Shown: positions 3,884-6,041 of the stretch, one piece after another | Layout: each line of letters opens with the position of its first letter | Numbering within the stretch: position 1 is the stretch's first letter | Source: an uncultured Acetatifactor sp. | GTDB lineage: Bacteria > Bacillota > Clostridia > Lachnospirales > Lachnospiraceae | NCBI GenBank assembly: GCA_910577235.1 | Contig: CAJTMX010000071.1 | Location: 1-6,041 of the forward strand | Length of the DNA: 6,041 nucleotides | Direction of reading: 5' to 3' | The notes under the pieces: model-generated | Databases searched by the model: none | Told to the model about the DNA's origin: nothing | The model's input: the letters and a program-made list of their open reading frames with translations, nothing else | Position numbers and translations under genes: made by a program

Positions 3884-5793
3884 TTTTGAAAAGCCCGTAC
3901 ATCAAAGGCGGCAAAGATGCGGGCGGCCACGCCAAGTACATCGCTACGCGGGAGCGGGTGGAGTTGGTTCCTGACGGGCGCCTCGCCACACAAAAGCAGG
4001 CGCAGCTCATCGACAGCCTGACAAAAGATTTTCCTGACGCGAAAAAGCTGCCTGAGTACAACAGCTACCGAGACAGTCCCACCAAAGTGAACGCCTCGGT
4101 GTTCATCACCCGGGCACTGGAGGACAGCTGGCCGGACGTTCAGCAGAGCGACATCTACGCAGAGTACATTGCCACCCGTCCCCGAGTTGAGCGTATAGGC
4201 AGCCACGGCCTGTTCGGCGATGAGGACTATGTGGATCTGAAAAAGGTGACATCGGAGCTGCAAACGTGCGAGAAAAATGTGTGGACGCACATTATCTCGC
4301 TGAAGCGGGAGGACGCCGCCCGCCTGGGTTACGACAGCGCCAGGACGTGGCGCAACCTGCTCCTCACACACCGCAACGACATCGCCGCCGCCATGAACAT
4401 CCCGCCCAAAGAGTTTCGCTGGTACGCCGCATTCCACGATGAAGGCGACCATCCCCACGTCCACATGATGGCATGGTCTGCCGGAAATGCTCCGGGTTAT
4501 CTCAGCCCGGTGGGCATTGAGAAAATCAAGTCCATGCTCACCAACGATATCTTCCGCCAAGAGCTGCTCCACGTCTACGAGCGGAAAAGCCAGTCTCGGG
4601 ATGAGCTGATGGCGGAGGCCCGCCGCTCCATGCTGGAGCTGGCCAACGAGATGAAGCGGGGCGTCTGCGAACACCCGGAAGCGGAGCAACTGATGCTCAC
4701 GCTGGCTCACGAGTTGAAAAATACGAAGGGTAAAAAACAGTACGGGTATCTCTCCAAATCTGTGAAGAAACAGGTGGATGACATCGTAGATCAAATGGCA
4801 CGGTTGCCGTCAGTAAAAGAGTGCTATGAAAAATGGCTGGAGCTTCAACATGAGGTAAATGAGTTCTACTCGGACAAGCCCATGGAGAGCGTCCCACTGT
4901 CCCAACAGAAAGAGTTCCGCGCTATCCACAATGCTGTGATTCAAGCGGCGCTCCGGCTGGAGCATCTCACCTTTGAGGACAAGGGCATGGAGCGGTTCGA
5001 TGAGCCGAACGATGTTTTCCAGAACGGCGAAGCCTGTGGACGGATTTGGTCGGTGGTCTGTGATGACGGCCTCCCCCTTGACCTGCGTGATGAAGGGGTA
5101 AAGCGGCTCCGCATACAGGCGGAAAATGGCGACCCCTACGCCCAGCTTTTACTGGGTAGGCTGTGCCGAGATGGCCCGCTGGTCACGCCGGACTGGTTGG
5201 AGGCGCGGTATTGGTTCGAGCAGGCGGCGCAAAGTCTGCCGGACGCACAGCACGCGCTGGGCAAATTATTGCTGACGGATGATGTGGAAGTCCATGACCG
5301 GGAGCAGGGCATCCGCTGGCTGAAGCGAGCCGCTGAGGGCGGGCACAAGTACGCCGCCTACCGTCTGGCCAAAGAATTTTTGAAGGATGGAAATGTAACG
5401 GAGGCCTTGCCTTGGCTTGCGGAGTCGGCAGAAACGGATAACCCGTATGCAGAATACCTTCTGGGCAAGCTGTATTGGGAGGGTGAAGATATCCCCCAGG
5501 ACATGGGGCAGGCCGTCTACTGGCTGACCCAGGCGGCGGAGCAGGGGCACGCCTATGCCCAGATCCTGTTGGAGCGGCAGAATAGTCCTTCTCTGCCCTC
5601 CGCCATCTTGGCGGTGAACAGTCTGCTCCATTCAATAGGCCGCATCTTCCAGGACAACGCCCACGTTATAGACGGAACCCATGGCCAGCACACCGACCAC
5701 AAGCTGCGGCGCAGAATCCAGGAAAAGAAGATCGCTATGGGCCACAAGCCAGACGATCATGTGGAGCAGGGCTGGGGCAGTACGACTATGTGA
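3871..5793 (+). CDS. MobP-type relaxase with C-terminal Sel1 repeats
   Basis: This 640-residue relaxase nicks one strand at oriT and stays attached to the 5' end for transfer. ATG 3871 is preceded by GGAGG (3862-3866) within the upstream gene. The relaxase domain spans about 1-240. YIATRERVE at 23-31 provides a candidate catalytic Tyr23. The metal-binding motif III is HDEGDHPHVH at 189-198, with His189, His194, His196 and His198. A helical linker (about 240-400, containing LSQQKEFRAIHNAVI) leads to four or five Sel1 repeats: 421-455, 456-490, 491-521, 524-557 and a partial one from 560, with the typical A-LGKL and WL-AAE pattern. Sel1 repeats normally bind partner proteins. The end contains a basic stretch and KIAMGHKPDDH (620-630), which I recall as conserved in clostridial relatives. 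YIATRPRVE recurs at 99-107, so Tyr99 is an alternative. No coupling protein or type IV secretion gene is in the window, suggesting mobilisation in trans or genes beyond it. Confidence 0.9.
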   Translation: MARLILKSPYIKGGKDAGGHAKYIATRERVELVPDGRLATQKQAQLIDSLTKDFPDAKKLPEYNSYRDSPTKVNASVFITRALEDSWPDVQQSDIYAEYIATRPRVERIGSHGLFGDEDYVDLKKVTSELQTCEKNVWTHIISLKREDAARLGYDSARTWRNLLLTHRNDIAAAMNIPPKEFRWYAAFHDEGDHPHVHMMAWSAGNAPGYLSPVGIEKIKSMLTNDIFRQELLHVYERKSQSRDELMAEARRSMLELANEMKRGVCEHPEAEQLMLTLAHELKNTKGKKQYGYLSKSVKKQVDDIVDQMARLPSVKECYEKWLELQHEVNEFYSDKPMESVPLSQQKEFRAIHNAVIQAALRLEHLTFEDKGMERFDEPNDVFQNGEACGRIWSVVCDDGLPLDLRDEGVKRLRIQAENGDPYAQLLLGRLCRDGPLVTPDWLEARYWFEQAAQSLPDAQHALGKLLLTDDVEVHDREQGIRWLKRAAEGGHKYAAYRLAKEFLKDGNVTEALPWLAESAETDNPYAEYLLGKLYWEGEDIPQDMGQAVYWLTQAAEQGHAYAQILLERQNSPSLPSAILAVNSLLHSIGRIFQDNAHVIDGTHGQHTDHKLRRRIQEKKIAMGHKPDDHVEQGWGSTTM

Positions 5794-5838
5794 CCCACAG
5801 GATTTTTGCTGCTGAAAGCGAGGCGCTGTATGTTGTGC

Positions 5839-6006
5839 CTATCCAACCTTTTGGGGCGTGACATTGGCGAGATATTCTTCCATCGTGATCTCACCGGCCA
5901 GCATTTTCCGGCAGAGAACAACATGGTCGGGATTAACTGCAAAGCCTTCCATCTCTAATGAAGCAGTGGCAGTACGGATGGCGTGTTCAATAGCAGCTTG
6001 GTTCAC
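5839..6006 (-). CDS. VbhA-like Fic antitoxin
   Basis: This 55-residue cytoplasmic protein is encoded on the minus strand and starts at GTG (6004-6006), with GGGAGG (6015-6020) 8 nt upstream; no earlier start exists before an in-frame stop. The sequence carries the Fic inhibitory motif [S/T]-x-x-x-E-[G/N] as SLEMEG (residues 16-21) in an N-terminal helix (IEHAIRTATASLEMEG). It is followed by a short linker, a second helix (HVVLCRKM), and LAGEITMEEYLANV (36-49), which matches the GEI segment of VbhA-type antitoxins. In that family the Glu enters the Fic active site and blocks AMP transfer by the partner toxin. The gene converges on the relaxase gene with a 45-bp gap, so the toxin cannot lie immediately downstream as in vbhA-vbhT. 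It may lie upstream, beyond position 6041, or be absent. The stop TAA just before the ribosome binding site could belong to an upstream gene. Confidence 0.75.
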   Translation of the reverse strand: MNQAAIEHAIRTATASLEMEGFAVNPDHVVLCRKMLAGEITMEEYLANVTPQKVG

Positions 6007-6041
6007 AGCAACAACCTCCCGTAGAACAAGTTATGACCAGT

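Noticed and set aside
3748..4794. 348-residue minus-strand frame
   Set aside because: It is the antisense shadow of the relaxase gene, whose motifs are unmistakable.
5817..5827. AGCG-AGG-CGCT mini-hairpin between the convergent relaxase and antitoxin genes
   Set aside because: Only a 4-bp stem with a weak T-stretch; too small to call a bidirectional terminator.
5757..5942. Minus-strand frame of 61 residues
   Set aside because: Different frame from the VbhA-like antitoxin and overlapping it; lacks any family motif.

Overview
The window looks like an accessory, mobilisable segment from a gut-type Firmicute (Clostridia, probably Oscillospiraceae-like). This is inferred from moderately GC-rich coding sequence, strong GGAGG-type ribosome binding sites, and a gene set recognised from integrative/mobilisable elements of that group. 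No rRNA, tRNA, CRISPR array, integrase or transposase is visible, so the ends of the element are not in view.

Layout. Positions 1-310 hold remnants: a truncated helix-turn-helix (HTH) reading frame (61-180) and an overlapping small unassigned frame (174-308), followed by a long perfect-type hairpin (324-366). A minus-strand gene (523-1602) encodes a DUF6076-like protein with a four-cysteine zinc-ribbon-like cluster. A 322-bp divergent intergenic region (1603-1924) contains a possible structured leader RNA (1749-1897). It leads into a translationally coupled pair: an excisionase/MerR-type small HTH protein (1925-2140) and a two-module winged-helix protein (2137-2880). The latter carries a 15-bp perfect inverted repeat inside its coding sequence.

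Positions 2881-3445 are a GC-rich non-coding stretch packed with hairpins and short direct repeats. It lies immediately upstream of a ribbon-helix-helix relaxosome-type protein (3446-3883), which overlaps a MobP-type relaxase with C-terminal Sel1 repeats (3871-5793). This stretch is the best candidate for the origin of transfer. Convergent to the relaxase, on the minus strand, is a 55-residue VbhA-like Fic antitoxin (5839-6006) with the inhibitory S-x-x-x-E-G motif. No Fic toxin is present in the window.

How the parts may work together (inference): the small HTH protein and the winged-helix protein would control excision, replication or transcription of the element. The RHH protein would bind repeats in the hairpin region and recruit the relaxase to nick oriT for transfer by a helper conjugation system. 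The DUF6076 gene and the antitoxin look like cargo or maintenance/anti-toxin functions. Most interesting to check are the oriT-like hairpin array, the candidate leader RNA, the in-gene inverted repeat and the apparently unpaired antitoxin.
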